Below, piece by piece: positions 1 through 7,246 of a stretch of 64,000 bases of DNA (the first letter of the stretch is position 1; each line of letters opens with the position of its first letter). The position numbers were made by a program, and so were the translations under genes. The stretch lies in the NCBI GenBank assembly GCA_902384585.1, contig CABMCJ010000004.1:386086-450085 (forward strand). The letters run 5' to 3'. This DNA comes from Candidatus Anstonella stagnisolia (GTDB lineage Archaea; Micrarchaeota; Micrarchaeia; Anstonellales; Anstonellaceae). The notes beneath the pieces are model-generated. The model was not told where the DNA came from, made no database searches, and saw only the letters and a list, made by a program, of their open reading frames with translations.

Positions 1-136
1 CAGGCTCGCGGATGCCTGAGTATTTCCCAAGCGTGAAAACAACGCCCTTTTCGTATTGGTAGATAACGCGTATTGTGGCTGCTGCGGCTATTGCAACGCC
101 GAACGCAGCTGCTGGAAGGCAAAGGTCAAAAGCCAT
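1..136 (-). CDS. SPFH-domain (stomatin/prohibitin-like) membrane protein, N-terminal part only
   Basis: Only the first 45 codons lie in the window; the rest runs off the left edge. The start is the ATG at 136, preceded on the minus strand by a TTGGTGA ribosome site. The N-terminus is a short Ala-rich membrane anchor (about residues 8-22), followed by IRVIYQYEKGVVFTLGKYSG and then IREP. This is the conserved entry to the SPFH domain of slipins/stomatins, where the family reads close to YERGVVFRLGRY. Family knowledge: these are single-pass membrane scaffold proteins that oligomerise and are often paired with an NfeD-type protein. No partner is visible on this side. The frame is too short for the ordinary open-frame size cut, but the match to the family start is clear. 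Confidence 0.85.
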   Translation of the reverse strand, partial: MAFDLCLPAAAFGVAIAAAATIRVIYQYEKGVVFTLGKYSGIREP

Positions 137-259
137 AAATTCACCAAGGGTGTATTTGCAGCGCGCATAGATAAAGCTTGCGATAAAGTGGTAGGAGGGA
201 AACGGACGTTTGCAAAATACAAGGGAAAAGCGCAAAAGCCACGCCGGACGCAGGGAAGG

Positions 260-267
260 TATAAATA
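260..267 (+). promoter_or_regulatory. TATA box for the acidic micro-ORF
   Basis: A perfect archaeal box A, TATAAATA, is followed by a T-rich stretch. Transcription would start near 287-290, giving a leader of about 33 bases that contains the AGGTGA site at 311-316. It points at no gene other than the short acidic frame at 321. Confidence 0.6.
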
Positions 268-320
268 CTTTTTGTTGCTTATAGCCACAACTATTATGTG
301 TACAGTACAAAGGTGAATGT

Positions 321-404
321 ATGATGTTTGATGAAGACGAAGACATTGACGAAGATGATGACGAAGACTTTGATGAGGACTGGGACGAGGAAGAGGAGGA
401 ATAA
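321..404 (+). CDS. 27-residue highly acidic micro-protein
   Basis: The ATG at 321 follows AGGTGA with four bases of spacing, and a second ATG is the next codon. The product has 27 residues, of which 21 are Asp or Glu. The others are two Met, two Phe, one Ile and one Trp; there is no Lys or Arg. A dedicated TATA box lies at 260-267. The good promoter, the good ribosome site, and a stop codon that falls just before the convergent lipoprotein gene all argue for a real gene. I do not recognise it. A polyacidic peptide could mimic nucleic acid, act as a charge chaperone, or bind metal, but none of this can be shown from sequence. The alternative is a chance Asp/Glu-rich frame made by the repetitive GAYGA sequence. 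Confidence 0.5.
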   Translation: MMFDEDEDIDEDDDEDFDEDWDEEEEE

Positions 405-414
405 GCCTTCTCCC

Positions 415-957
415 CTACTTTTTAGTTTCTTTTGTCAGGTTTTGGATTTTATTTTCCAACCCAGTGTAGATATTGGGGCCCCCATAGTAAGAAGTGTTTA
501 TGAATACCGTAGGGACTGCGAATTCGTCGGGCTTCAGGCGGTATTCCGCAACGTATTGCTTGAATAGGTTGAAGTTCGTGAGGTTGTAGTATATTTCGTA
601 TTTTTGCACTGAAATGGGGTATTTTTTCTCAAGCATTTCCACGTAAATTGTAGCGTTTTTGCAAAACGGGCAGATTGCGCTGTAGAAATATGCCACCGGG
701 ATGCCGGAAGCGGAAATATTTGCTGCAGTCGCATTGGAAGCGGGGTTAATTGCATCTGCCGTTGTTTTGTTCTCTGCGGTCATTTCGCTTGAAGAATTTT
801 TGGGTTCATTGGCCGCGGTGGCGTTTTTTGCAGGATTTTCTGCGCCTGCTGTTTCGTTTTTTGCTGTAACTTTTGTTTTTTCTTCCGCCTTCTGCGCCGT
901 GCACCCGAACAGGAGTAGCGCTGCGATTAGGATTGTTATAATTGTGGTAAATTGCAT
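415..957 (-). CDS. Thioredoxin-like lipoprotein with many N-glycosylation sequons
   Basis: A 180-residue secreted protein. The start is taken at the ATG at 957 behind GGTGG; an in-frame GTG at 966 overlaps that site. Residues 1-19 form a lipoprotein signal with lipobox LLFGC, so Cys19 would carry the lipid anchor. Residues 20-85 are a low-complexity Lys/Glu/Asn/Ala/Thr linker. The C-terminal half is a thioredoxin-like fold with a CPFC motif (Cys96, Cys99) and a later VPTVFIN segment that holds the cis-proline. Ten N-X-S/T sequons are present, six of them in the linker, and an STT3 oligosaccharyltransferase is encoded at 47-50 kb. The likely role is extracytoplasmic disulfide or thiol chemistry, in parallel with the DsbA-like protein at 2775-3518. 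The TATA box at 990-997 appears to be shared with the divergent gene at 1043. Confidence 0.8.
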   Translation of the reverse strand: MQFTTIITILIAALLLFGCTAQKAEEKTKVTAKNETAGAENPAKNATAANEPKNSSSEMTAENKTTADAINPASNATAANISASGIPVAYFYSAICPFCKNATIYVEMLEKKYPISVQKYEIYYNLTNFNLFKQYVAEYRLKPDEFAVPTVFINTSYYGGPNIYTGLENKIQNLTKETKK

Positions 958-989
958 ACTAGCCACCGGAAAGTTACCCTCTCCCGATG

Positions 990-997
990 TTTATAAA
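990..997. promoter_or_regulatory. Shared divergent TATA box
   Basis: TTTATAAA is a symmetric box A in the gap between the lipoprotein gene (start 957) and the gene at 1043. It lies 33 bases from the minus-strand start and about 46 from the plus-strand start, so it could serve both. Confidence 0.4.
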
Positions 998-1042
998 GCT
1001 GATTTCCACTTAACATAATGCGACCAGGACGAGAGTGATAAT

Positions 1043-1315
1043 ATGTCTGTAATAGAAGAAGAGATTGTGCATTGGTGGAAGGACGAAAAGGGGGAGTCCC
1101 ACCGCAATGCGTTTAGGATTGAGAGGGACGATGCGCAGGAAGTGAACGGGTTTCCCCGCGATGGGATTGTCACTGTGCGCATAATGAACACTGTTGCGCA
1201 GCAGGCGATAAAGCTTTCGCCGGATGAGGCGCTTAGGATTTCAACGCAATTGCTTGCGGTTGCGAAAGACCTTCTGAACCAGAAAAGGGACTTGTGGCGC
1301 GTGCACAACGAGTAG
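1043..1315 (+). CDS. Conserved-looking small protein of unknown function
   Basis: The product is 90 residues, soluble and mixed alpha/beta in appearance. It opens with SVIEEEIVHWWKDEKGESHR, has a central IVTVRIMN strand, and ends in an amphipathic helix (PDEALRISTQLLAVAKDLL). The start at 1043 follows GAGAGTGATAAT. I do not recognise the family. The last 62 bases are nearly repeated about 760 bp downstream, after the VapBC pair (see repeat entries), which suggests that the toxin-antitoxin cassette entered at the 3' end of this gene or of a tandem copy of it. The copy at 2002 still reads WRMRYIE and then stop in the equivalent frame, so a second copy of this gene may once have existed. Confidence 0.65.
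   Translation: MSVIEEEIVHWWKDEKGESHRNAFRIERDDAQEVNGFPRDGIVTVRIMNTVAQQAIKLSPDEALRISTQLLAVAKDLLNQKRDLWRVHNE
1239..1300 (+). repeat. Direct repeat, left copy (3' end of gene 1043)
   Basis: A 62-bp segment matches 2002-2063 with four mismatches; the final 45 bp (1256-1300) are identical. The repeats flank the VapBC toxin-antitoxin pair. Confidence 0.85.
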
Positions 1316-1339
1316 GCAGTTCAATGGGTAGAAATATAA

Positions 1340-1364
1340 ATGTGCATGCGCATAGTATGCACAT
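1340..1364 (+). promoter_or_regulatory. Palindromic operator directly before vapB
   Basis: The inverted repeat ATGTGCAT - 9 bases - ATGCACAT has perfect 8-bp arms. It lies exactly between the TATA-like AAATATAAAT (1332-1341) and the ATG at 1365. A leaderless transcript would start at that ATG, so a bound dimer here would block initiation. This is the usual autoregulation layout of toxin-antitoxin operons. Confidence 0.65.
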
Positions 1365-1589
1365 ATGGTAAAGGTGATTAGCATTTCAGAGGCTGCATAT
1401 GCGCTCATGCGCCGCTTCAAAAAGAAGGACATGAGCTTTAGCGACGTGATAATTGCGAATGTCGGGCAGGCAGGAGGGGAGAAAGTGGAGAGTGCGCAGG
1501 ATTTGCTGGAATGGATTGAAAAACAGCCATCCAAGGGAAAGAAAACAAAACTGAGCACGCAGGTTGATAGCATAGTTTACGGTGTTTGA
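1365..1589 (+). CDS. vapB: VapB-family antitoxin
   Basis: A 74-residue protein opens with MVKVISISEAAYALMRRFKK, the start of the archaeal antitoxins of the VapB (DUF217-like) family: a short strand and helix that bind DNA, followed by a region that wraps the toxin. The central SFSDVIIANV stretch also fits the family. Its stop codon is immediately followed by the ATG of the PIN-domain toxin, so the two are translated as one operon. It should neutralise the VapC ribonuclease and, with it, repress the promoter through the palindrome at 1340-1364. No ribosome site precedes the ATG, which fits a leaderless message. Confidence 0.85.
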   Translation: MVKVISISEAAYALMRRFKKKDMSFSDVIIANVGQAGGEKVESAQDLLEWIEKQPSKGKKTKLSTQVDSIVYGV

Positions 1590-1985
1590 ATGATAGCAGA
1601 TTCGTCTTTTTTGATTGCGCTTTTCCATAAGGATGATGAGTTGCACCAAAAGGCAGTGGAGCTTTTTGCAAATTTGCCTGAGAGCAGCATTATTGTGCCA
1701 GACCGGATGTTGGAGGAGAGTTTTACCGTCTTTTCGTATAAGTTGGGTGCAGAGTTTGCGCTTGCATTCCTTGAAAAGCTAAGGATAAATAAATCGTTTG
1801 TGACTTATCGGATAGCGGAGAGCGAGTGGGACGAAACAGTTAAGCTTGCTTCAAGCATGCGCAAAAAAATGAGTTTTGCGGATTATTTGGCAATTTGCCT
1901 TTCAAAAAAAACTGGCGAGGAAATACTGACTTTTGACAGGCAGGTTGCAAGCGCTGCAAAGGAGTTCAGGCGAAAACAGGATTAG
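1590..1985 (+). CDS. vapC: VapC-family PIN-domain ribonuclease toxin
   Basis: A 131-residue protein, the normal length for VapC. The PIN-domain acidic residues are in place: Asp4 in MIADSSFLIAL, Glu42/Glu43, Asp98 in SFADYLAICL, and Asp116 in EEILTFDRQV. Together they bind the Mg or Mn ions used to cut RNA, typically tRNA or rRNA. It starts one base after the antitoxin stop codon. The module is flanked by a 62-bp direct repeat, a sign of horizontal arrival or of an old recombination event. The complete set of acidic residues suggests an active toxin. Confidence 0.9.
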   Translation: MIADSSFLIALFHKDDELHQKAVELFANLPESSIIVPDRMLEESFTVFSYKLGAEFALAFLEKLRINKSFVTYRIAESEWDETVKLASSMRKKMSFADYLAICLSKKTGEEILTFDRQVASAAKEFRRKQD

Positions 1986-2001
1986 CGCGCGAGCAGGGGC
2001 T

Positions 2002-2063
2002 TTTCAACGCAACTTCCCGCGGTTGCGAAAGACCTTCTGAACCAGAAAAGGGACTTGTGGCGC
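2002..2063 (+). repeat. Direct repeat, right copy (gene fragment)
   Basis: This is the second copy of the 62-bp segment from 1239-1300. In the same reading frame it ends WRMRYIE and then stop, close to the WRVHNE ending of the intact gene. It looks like the remnant 3' end of a displaced or duplicated gene. Confidence 0.8.
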
Positions 2064-2114
2064 ATGCGTTATATTGAGTGAAAGTAAGCTTAAATGCCTT
2101 TTTATGGAAATGCA

Positions 2115-2672
2115 TTAATCGAGGATTGCGAGGAACTTTTGCATGTAGGCGTGCCTTTCTTTTGCGATTTTTTTCCCTTCTTTTGTGTTCATCAGGGAAG
2201 AGAGCTTGAGCAATTTTTCCGGGAAATGCGCATGCGCAATTTGTAAGGGAAGCTTTCTCTGCCCTGTCCAGTAGTAGCAGCGCGCAATCCCGATTGCGCC
2301 CATTGAGTCCAGCTTGTCTGCGTCCTGCAAAATCTTTTCCTCTATTGTTTCGCCTTTGTGAGCTGTTGAAAAACGGTGCTTTGAGATGCAGGAGCACACT
2401 GCGGGAATCTTTTCCTTGGGAAAACTGCAGCCCTTGAGGATTTTCTCCGCCATTTTTGCGCCGAGGGAATGGTGCATTTCATAATCGCGCGAATACCCGA
2501 TATCGTGCAAATAGGAGGCTGCAAAAAGAATGGAGGTGTCTGCTGATTTCTCTGTTTTGGCTATCTTTATGCACAGCCGTTCCACGCGCTGCGCATGCGA
2601 AAAATCGTGCGTGGGGTCCGTGAGAAGGGTTTTTGCTGCCAAAAGGATTGCATTTTTTGTTTTTGCATCCAT
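2115..2672 (-). CDS. HD-domain metal-dependent phosphohydrolase
   Basis: A 185-residue protein. The ATG at 2672 is preferred because AGGTG lies six bases before it; the in-frame GTG at 2681 would overlap that site. Conserved HD residues are His26 (DFSHAQRV), the His56-Asp57 pair in LHDIGY, His67/His68 in EMHHSLG, His99 (ISKHR), and the downstream DADKLDSMGAIGIAR segment. This set matches the uncharacterised YedJ-type HD hydrolases. Substrates in that group are nucleotides or other phosphate esters, and no specific one can be given here. The gene converges with the VapBC region and lies downstream of the DsbA-like gene on the same strand, separated by a U-rich terminator. Confidence 0.85.
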   Translation of the reverse strand: MDAKTKNAILLAAKTLLTDPTHDFSHAQRVERLCIKIAKTEKSADTSILFAASYLHDIGYSRDYEMHHSLGAKMAEKILKGCSFPKEKIPAVCSCISKHRFSTAHKGETIEEKILQDADKLDSMGAIGIARCYYWTGQRKLPLQIAHAHFPEKLLKLSSLMNTKEGKKIAKERHAYMQKFLAILD

Positions 2673-2699
2673 GGAAAGCACCTAAGGAAAATGGAAACG

Positions 2700-2770
2700 G
2701 AAAAGGAAAATCAATGAAAAAATAAAGAGAATACAATAAAATAGAAAGAAAAATAAAAAAGAAAAAGAGG
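2700..2770 (-). terminator. U-rich terminator after the DsbA-like gene
   Basis: Read on the minus strand, the gap after the DsbA-like stop codon is a run of T-rich clusters with hardly any G. This matches the oligo-U tracts that archaeal RNA polymerase uses for intrinsic termination. Confidence 0.5.
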
Positions 2771-2774
2771 GCGC

Positions 2775-3518
2775 TTACTTTGCAAGCGCCGCGTCTATTG
2801 CAGACTTGAAGGCTGAGAAGGGCTGCGCACCGACTACCTGCACGCCGTTTATGTAGAACGTTGGCGTGCCCTGCACTCCGTTGTCAGCGCCTTCCTGCGC
2901 CTCTGCAGAAACTACCGAGGCTTTCTGCCCTCCGTCAAGGCATGCGTTGAACTTTGCCGCGTCCATGCCAAGCGTTGCGGCTGTTGCCTTTAGGTCTGCA
3001 ACCCCAAGCTTGTTCTGGTCCGCGAACATCGCATCGTGCATTTCCCAGAATTTGCCCTGGTCGCGCGCGCACTCGGATGCCTCTGCGGCCTTCTCCGCGT
3101 TCGGGTGGAGCTGCTCAAGCGGGAAGTTCTTGTACACGAGCTTCACGTCGTTCCCGTATGTTGAGAGTATCTGGCTCACTGTCGGGTTCACGCGCTCGCA
3201 GAACGGGCACTGGAAGTCCGAGTACTCAACTATGAGGACTTTTGCATTCGCGCCGCCCCTGAAGGGGAAGCCGGTCACGTCTATGTTGACCGGAGCAGGC
3301 GCCGGGGCTGCTGCAGGCGCATTGTTGCCTGCCGCAACCGCAGGGGCTGCTGCCGCCGCAGCCTGCTGCACGGTAACTGCAAAGTTCTTTTTCGCAAGCG
3401 CATCCGTAAGGTTGCCTGCTGCAATGTAAATTGTCGCCGAAACGAGCAGCGCCGCAAGTATCACTGCGATGCCGATTATGTACTCGCCCTTTGCGATTTC
3501 AGTCTTAGTATCTGCCAT
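2775..3518 (-). CDS. DsbA-like membrane-anchored thiol:disulfide oxidoreductase
   Basis: A 247-residue protein behind a strong GAGGTGA site. One membrane helix (about residues 13-34) is followed by an Ala/Pro-rich linker (51-77) and a DsbA/thioredoxin-4 domain. The redox motif is CPFC (Cys104, Cys107) inside VEYSDFQCPFCERV. The cis-proline loop GTPTFYING lies near residue 217, and a helical insertion separates the two halves as in BdbD/DsbA proteins. The role should be oxidation or isomerisation of disulfides in exported proteins on the outer face of the membrane. The 5' untranslated region contains an inverted repeat (CTCCCG, 12 bases, CGGGAG) at about 3549-3572. The lipoprotein at 415-957 carries the same CPFC motif and may work with it. 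Confidence 0.9.
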   Translation of the reverse strand: MADTKTEIAKGEYIIGIAVILAALLVSATIYIAAGNLTDALAKKNFAVTVQQAAAAAAPAVAAGNNAPAAAPAPAPVNIDVTGFPFRGGANAKVLIVEYSDFQCPFCERVNPTVSQILSTYGNDVKLVYKNFPLEQLHPNAEKAAEASECARDQGKFWEMHDAMFADQNKLGVADLKATAATLGMDAAKFNACLDGGQKASVVSAEAQEGADNGVQGTPTFYINGVQVVGAQPFSAFKSAIDAALAK

Positions 3519-3621
3519 TTTTTCACCTCAAATGTATACTCTAATAGCCTCCCGTTCTTGAGTATGCGGGAGCAATGTTTTTAAGGATTGAGAATAACGT
3601 TTGGCTTCGCCCCGCCCTTGA

Positions 3622-4221
3622 TCATTCCATCAGCTTGCTTAGGATTTCGTATGCGCGCGTGGTATCCGCGGCACGCACAAGAAGGAGCGTGTGCGTGTAG
3701 CAGGAAATGAACTCGACAACGTTTATGCCTTCTGATGCAAGGGAGTTCAAAAGGTGCGCGACAACCCCTGGGATTTCTTCCAGGGCAGGCGGGCTGTGTA
3801 TGGATATCAGGTTCAGGTTGTGCTCTGTTTTCACGATGGATTTTTGCTTCCTAAGCTTTGCAAGCTCCGCTTCCTCAAGCACGTATGTTATTGTGCCGCC
3901 GCTTTCCGCGTAGGAGAGGTATTTCACGCCCTCAAGCTCGCGCAATGAGATAACTACCGCGACCTTGCTCTTTATTGAGAGGGAGCTTCCCTTTAGGACC
4001 TTGAGGATTTTCCCCTCCAGGTTTTCATCTTCCCCCTGCATTTTTGAGGAGAGGCGCACAAGCGCCATCTTCACGGCGTTCTGCTGCTTCTTGCTTCCGA
4101 ACGCTTCGATTGAAATCTTCCTTGCAAGCGCGGAATAGTTCACGGTTTTTTCAACTAGGGTTTCCTTCAGGAAGGGGCGGCGCTTTATGTACAGCCATAC
4201 GAGCTCGCTTATGGATTCCAT
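3622..4221 (-). CDS. ACT-domain regulator of amino acid metabolism (COG2150-like)
   Basis: A 199-residue protein. The start at 4221 sits at the end of a palindrome and about 25 bases after a TATA box at 4243-4252, so the message is probably leaderless; the open frame continues upstream but has no support there. The N-terminal third (about 25-62) looks like a helix-turn-helix with VNYSALARKI and later QNAVKMALVRLSS. The C-terminal 70 residues (LNLISIHSPP, then EIPGVVAHLLNSLASEGINV) form an ACT domain, the fold that binds free amino acids in regulators. This arrangement matches archaeal predicted regulators of amino acid metabolism. The effector is unknown. Confidence 0.75.
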   Translation of the reverse strand: MESISELVWLYIKRRPFLKETLVEKTVNYSALARKISIEAFGSKKQQNAVKMALVRLSSKMQGEDENLEGKILKVLKGSSLSIKSKVAVVISLRELEGVKYLSYAESGGTITYVLEEAELAKLRKQKSIVKTEHNLNLISIHSPPALEEIPGVVAHLLNSLASEGINVVEFISCYTHTLLLVRAADTTRAYEILSKLME

Positions 4222-4240
4222 GTGTTCTATTTGGAACACA
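4221..4240 (-). promoter_or_regulatory. Inverted repeat between TATA box and start of the ACT regulator
   Basis: TGTGTTC - TATTTG - GAACACA has perfect 7-bp arms and abuts the start codon. The TATA box lies just beyond it at 4243-4252. A repressor bound here would cover the transcription start, which suggests autoregulation. Confidence 0.6.
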
Positions 4241-4340
4241 AAGTTATAAAAATATAACAGAGTGTGGGAATTGAGTGACAAATAATTAAATACTATAACG
4301 GTGTGAAGTTGGATGAAGAAAAAGGCATAGGGGTGGGACC

Positions 4341-4781
4341 ATGATGCAGAACACAATACAGCAGAGGAAACTTTTCCAGGGCGAAATTGGCGGGAACGGC
4401 AAGCCAACTTCCGCATTCGGAGGGAGAGGGCTTCTTGATGGCCCGTTTTCAAGGAGCGTTTTTGTGCGGGGGGAAAGGCTTGCGCACACCGAAATGGGCG
4501 AGGGTTACCTGAAAGAATGCTGGAATAGGGCAGACAGCCTTGCGGGAGTGAATGGCGAGATGGTGCTTGTTGCGGTTTCAAAGAAGGAAATTGGAATGGT
4601 TGGGCTCTGGAATGTGCCGTTGCGCTTCCTTGAAAGGGATTTGGAAGATAAGGATTTCATTGTTACAAGCGGCGCTAGCGAGAAGATTGAGGGGAAGCAG
4701 TTCTTTGCGCTTGTGCCAAAGGAAACTGCTGCACAGCTTGCAAGCAAATCGCTGCCTGCCGAGCGGGCGGAGATTTTATAA
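4341..4781 (+). CDS. Uncharacterised soluble protein upstream of the debranching enzyme
   Basis: A 146-residue protein behind GGGGTGG; the second codon is also ATG. It has no membrane segment and no motif that I recognise. Notable stretches are TSAFGGRGLLDGPFSRSVFV near residue 23 and a beta-rich GEMVLVAVSKKEIGMVGLWN centre. The gene ends 23 bases before the debranching-enzyme gene on the same strand, so the two are probably co-transcribed and the protein may act with it on glycogen-like polymer. That link is inference from position alone. A TATA-like TTAAATAC lies near 4283. Confidence 0.6.
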   Translation: MMQNTIQQRKLFQGEIGGNGKPTSAFGGRGLLDGPFSRSVFVRGERLAHTEMGEGYLKECWNRADSLAGVNGEMVLVAVSKKEIGMVGLWNVPLRFLERDLEDKDFIVTSGASEKIEGKQFFALVPKETAAQLASKSLPAERAEIL

Positions 4782-4804
4782 AGATTAGAGAGGAGTTTTG
4801 AAGC

Positions 4805-6808
4805 GTGATTAGCCTATCGCTTTCGGAGCTGTCCTTAGAGGGCGCACTTTTGCGCGAGTGGGCGGTTTCAAACGGGCTGGGCAGTTATGCTTCCTCGTCT
4901 GTAATCGGCATGAACACTAGGAAATACCACGGGCTGCTTGTTGCCGCAAAAAGTTCGCCAGCGCAGCGCGTTGTGCTCCTTTCCAAATATGAGGAAGGGC
5001 TTGAGGTAAATGGGGAATGGGCGGACTTGTCCACGAATTCTTATCCGGATGCTGTGCACCCGAAAGGGTACATGAACCTCATGGAATTCAGGTACGATTA
5101 TGCGCCTACATTCGTGTATAAGGCAGGGGAACACGGGATGCTGCTTAAGCGCGTGTGCATGGTGAGGAAGAAGAATGCGACTCTCACAAGTTACACGCTT
5201 ATGGGTGAGGAAAGCGCAACACTTAAGGTTTCACCCCTACTTTCCGGAAGGAATGCGCATGCGGACGGGGGAAGGATAGGCTGGAATGCAATTGCGGATG
5301 CAAACGGGTTCCATGCAGCAAAGCCGCATTCGATATATGTCCGGGCAAACGGGAAATTCTCAAAAGATGAGAAATTTTACTACAATATGCAGTATGAGCA
5401 TGAGAAGGAAAGGGGATATGCGCACAGCGAGGATTTGTACTGCCCGGGCACAATTACGATAAGGCTTGAGAAGGGAAGGATTGCGCACGTGCTTGCGAGC
5501 ACATCTGAAATGGGAATTGAATTTGCGGCTGATGCGATTGCAAAAGAGCATGCGCGCGACGCGCAAATGCTAAAATTGTATTATGAGAAAAGCGGGATTG
5601 CGAAAAACGATTTTGCGGACGCGCTTGTAAGGGCTGCGGACACTTTTGTGTTCCATGCGGGCAGCGAATATGGGATTGTTGCAGGGTATCCGTGGTTTGG
5701 GGAATGGGGCAGGGATGCGCTTGTTTCCCTTGAGGGCATTTGCTTAAGCAGCGGAAGGTACGGGCTTGCGAGAAAAGTGCTTCTTAGGTATGCAGAGCTT
5801 GCAAAAGACGGGCAAATACCGAATTTCATTGATGAGAAGGGAGTTGCGCAATACACAAGCGCGGATGCTGCGATGTGGTTCTTGAACGCGGTGCACGCAT
5901 ACTGCGCACACACGCAGGACTATGAGTTTGTGAGGAAGAACTTGTGGGAAACGTGCAAGGACATTGTGCGCTGCAGCATACGGGGGAACGGTCTTGTGCA
6001 CATGAACGATGATGGGCTGCTTAAGGTGCGTGATGGAGGGAGCACCTGGATGGATGCAAAAGTGGATGGGAAAGCAGTTACGCCTCGCTTTGGAAAGCCC
6101 GTTGAACTAAATTCCCTTTGGTATTCCAACCTTGTTGTTATGACGGGGCTTGCTGAAAGATTTTCGGAAAACAAGAATGCAAGCGTGTACATGGAGGCTG
6201 CGCATGCGTGCAGAGAATCCTTTGCGCGATATTGGAACACTGAGGCTGAGTGCCTTTATGATACGCTTGAGCCCTGCTCAGTGCAGGTAAGGCCGAACCA
6301 GATATTTGCTGTGAGCGTTCCGTTCTCCCCACTTAATGAGTTGCAGCAGAGGATGGTGCTAAGCTCGGTGAGGACGCAGCTCTTTACGCCTCTTGGATTG
6401 CGCACGCTTTCTGCGGAAGACAAGCAATTTGTTGCGAGTTACTGCGGAAACCAGAAGGAGAGGGACCTTGCATATCATAATGGCGCGATTTGGCCTTTCC
6501 TTCTTGGGGCGTTCGCGGATGCGCACCTGAAAGTATTTCCTAATAGCGAATCCACTGTGCTTCGCATGATGATGGGATTTGATGCGCAGATAAAGATTGG
6601 ATGCGTTGGGAGCATTGGTGAAATATTTGACAACAAGACGCATGCGCCTGTTGGGGCTGCATCACAGGCTTGGAGCGTTGGGGAAATTCTAAGGGTTTAT
6701 ACTAAATGCAGGAAAGCTACTGCGACTGATGCGCCTTCATGGAAGGCAAGCCCGCTATTTGAGAAAAGCAAGGCGCAGATGATACAGAAGTGGAGCGGGA
6801 TGCGCTAA
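4805..6808 (+). CDS. Amylo-alpha-1,6-glucosidase (archaeal/bacterial glycogen debranching enzyme, GH133)
   Basis: A 667-residue protein, the usual length for the GDE_N plus GDE_C architecture. The N-terminal domain carries NGLGSYASSSVIGMNTRKYH followed by GLLVAA, the family signature. The catalytic (alpha/alpha)6 barrel contains AGYPWFGEWGRDALVSLEG near residue 300 with the catalytic acid, then EKGVAQYTSADAAMWF and, near the end, LAYHNGAIWPFLLGAF. The enzyme hydrolyses alpha-1,6 branch points of glycogen, so the cell stores or degrades a branched glucan. The start is a GTG at 4805 behind GAGGAG. The stop overlaps the convergent pth2 stop by four bases. Confidence 0.93.
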   Translation: MISLSLSELSLEGALLREWAVSNGLGSYASSSVIGMNTRKYHGLLVAAKSSPAQRVVLLSKYEEGLEVNGEWADLSTNSYPDAVHPKGYMNLMEFRYDYAPTFVYKAGEHGMLLKRVCMVRKKNATLTSYTLMGEESATLKVSPLLSGRNAHADGGRIGWNAIADANGFHAAKPHSIYVRANGKFSKDEKFYYNMQYEHEKERGYAHSEDLYCPGTITIRLEKGRIAHVLASTSEMGIEFAADAIAKEHARDAQMLKLYYEKSGIAKNDFADALVRAADTFVFHAGSEYGIVAGYPWFGEWGRDALVSLEGICLSSGRYGLARKVLLRYAELAKDGQIPNFIDEKGVAQYTSADAAMWFLNAVHAYCAHTQDYEFVRKNLWETCKDIVRCSIRGNGLVHMNDDGLLKVRDGGSTWMDAKVDGKAVTPRFGKPVELNSLWYSNLVVMTGLAERFSENKNASVYMEAAHACRESFARYWNTEAECLYDTLEPCSVQVRPNQIFAVSVPFSPLNELQQRMVLSSVRTQLFTPLGLRTLSAEDKQFVASYCGNQKERDLAYHNGAIWPFLLGAFADAHLKVFPNSESTVLRMMMGFDAQIKIGCVGSIGEIFDNKTHAPVGAASQAWSVGEILRVYTKCRKATATDAPSWKASPLFEKSKAQMIQKWSGMR

Positions 6809-7194
6809 AGTAGTTTGAGTTCGCTTGTCAGTTTGTCTATTTCTTCTTCTTTCCAGGGGCCCATTGAGAAGCAGGTTGCGGTTCCCGGAGTTATTTGGGT
6901 GAGCCCTGCATCGTGGATAAGGGAAGCAGGTATTCCTGCATCCTTTGCCTGCTCGAAAAGTGTGAGCATTGCCTTTTCACCGGAAATTTTGAGAACGACT
7001 TTTTTCTCGCCTTCCTCTTCCCATTTGCGAGCAACATCTGGGAAATGCGAGAGGACTTTCCTATAGCCTGCAACGGACGCGTGTGCAACCTGGCCTGCAA
7101 GCTTGCCTTTCCCAAGCTCCAAGTCTGTGCGCACTATTATAGCCTGCTTCACCTGCGCGCTCGCAACTTTCTTTATCCAGTCCGAGATGCCCAT
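6805..7194 (-). CDS. pth2: Peptidyl-tRNA hydrolase, archaeal/eukaryotic type (Pth2)
   Basis: A 129-residue protein that releases peptides from prematurely dropped peptidyl-tRNA. It carries QAIIVRTDLELGKGKLAGQV and then AHASVAGY near the N-terminus, and IPASLIHDAGLTQITPGT followed by TCFSMGPWKEEEIDKLT at the end. These are the hallmark blocks of Pth2, including the conserved Lys and Asp of the active site. The start is set at the ATG at 7194: the open frame extends upstream, but there is a TATA-like AATATATT about 27 bases before this ATG and no ribosome site, which fits leaderless translation. Confidence 0.95.
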   Translation of the reverse strand: MGISDWIKKVASAQVKQAIIVRTDLELGKGKLAGQVAHASVAGYRKVLSHFPDVARKWEEEGEKKVVLKISGEKAMLTLFEQAKDAGIPASLIHDAGLTQITPGTATCFSMGPWKEEEIDKLTSELKLL

Positions 7195-7246
7195 GGGATA
7201 GAAAGAGTGCGCTAGGAATATATTTGTATGTCTGGCTGGGTTTGAA

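Noticed and set aside
56-316. 86-codon plus-strand frame near the left edge
   Set aside because: It overlaps the SPFH gene start on the other strand and has no ribosome site; Cys-rich content is an artefact of the GCTGC repeats.
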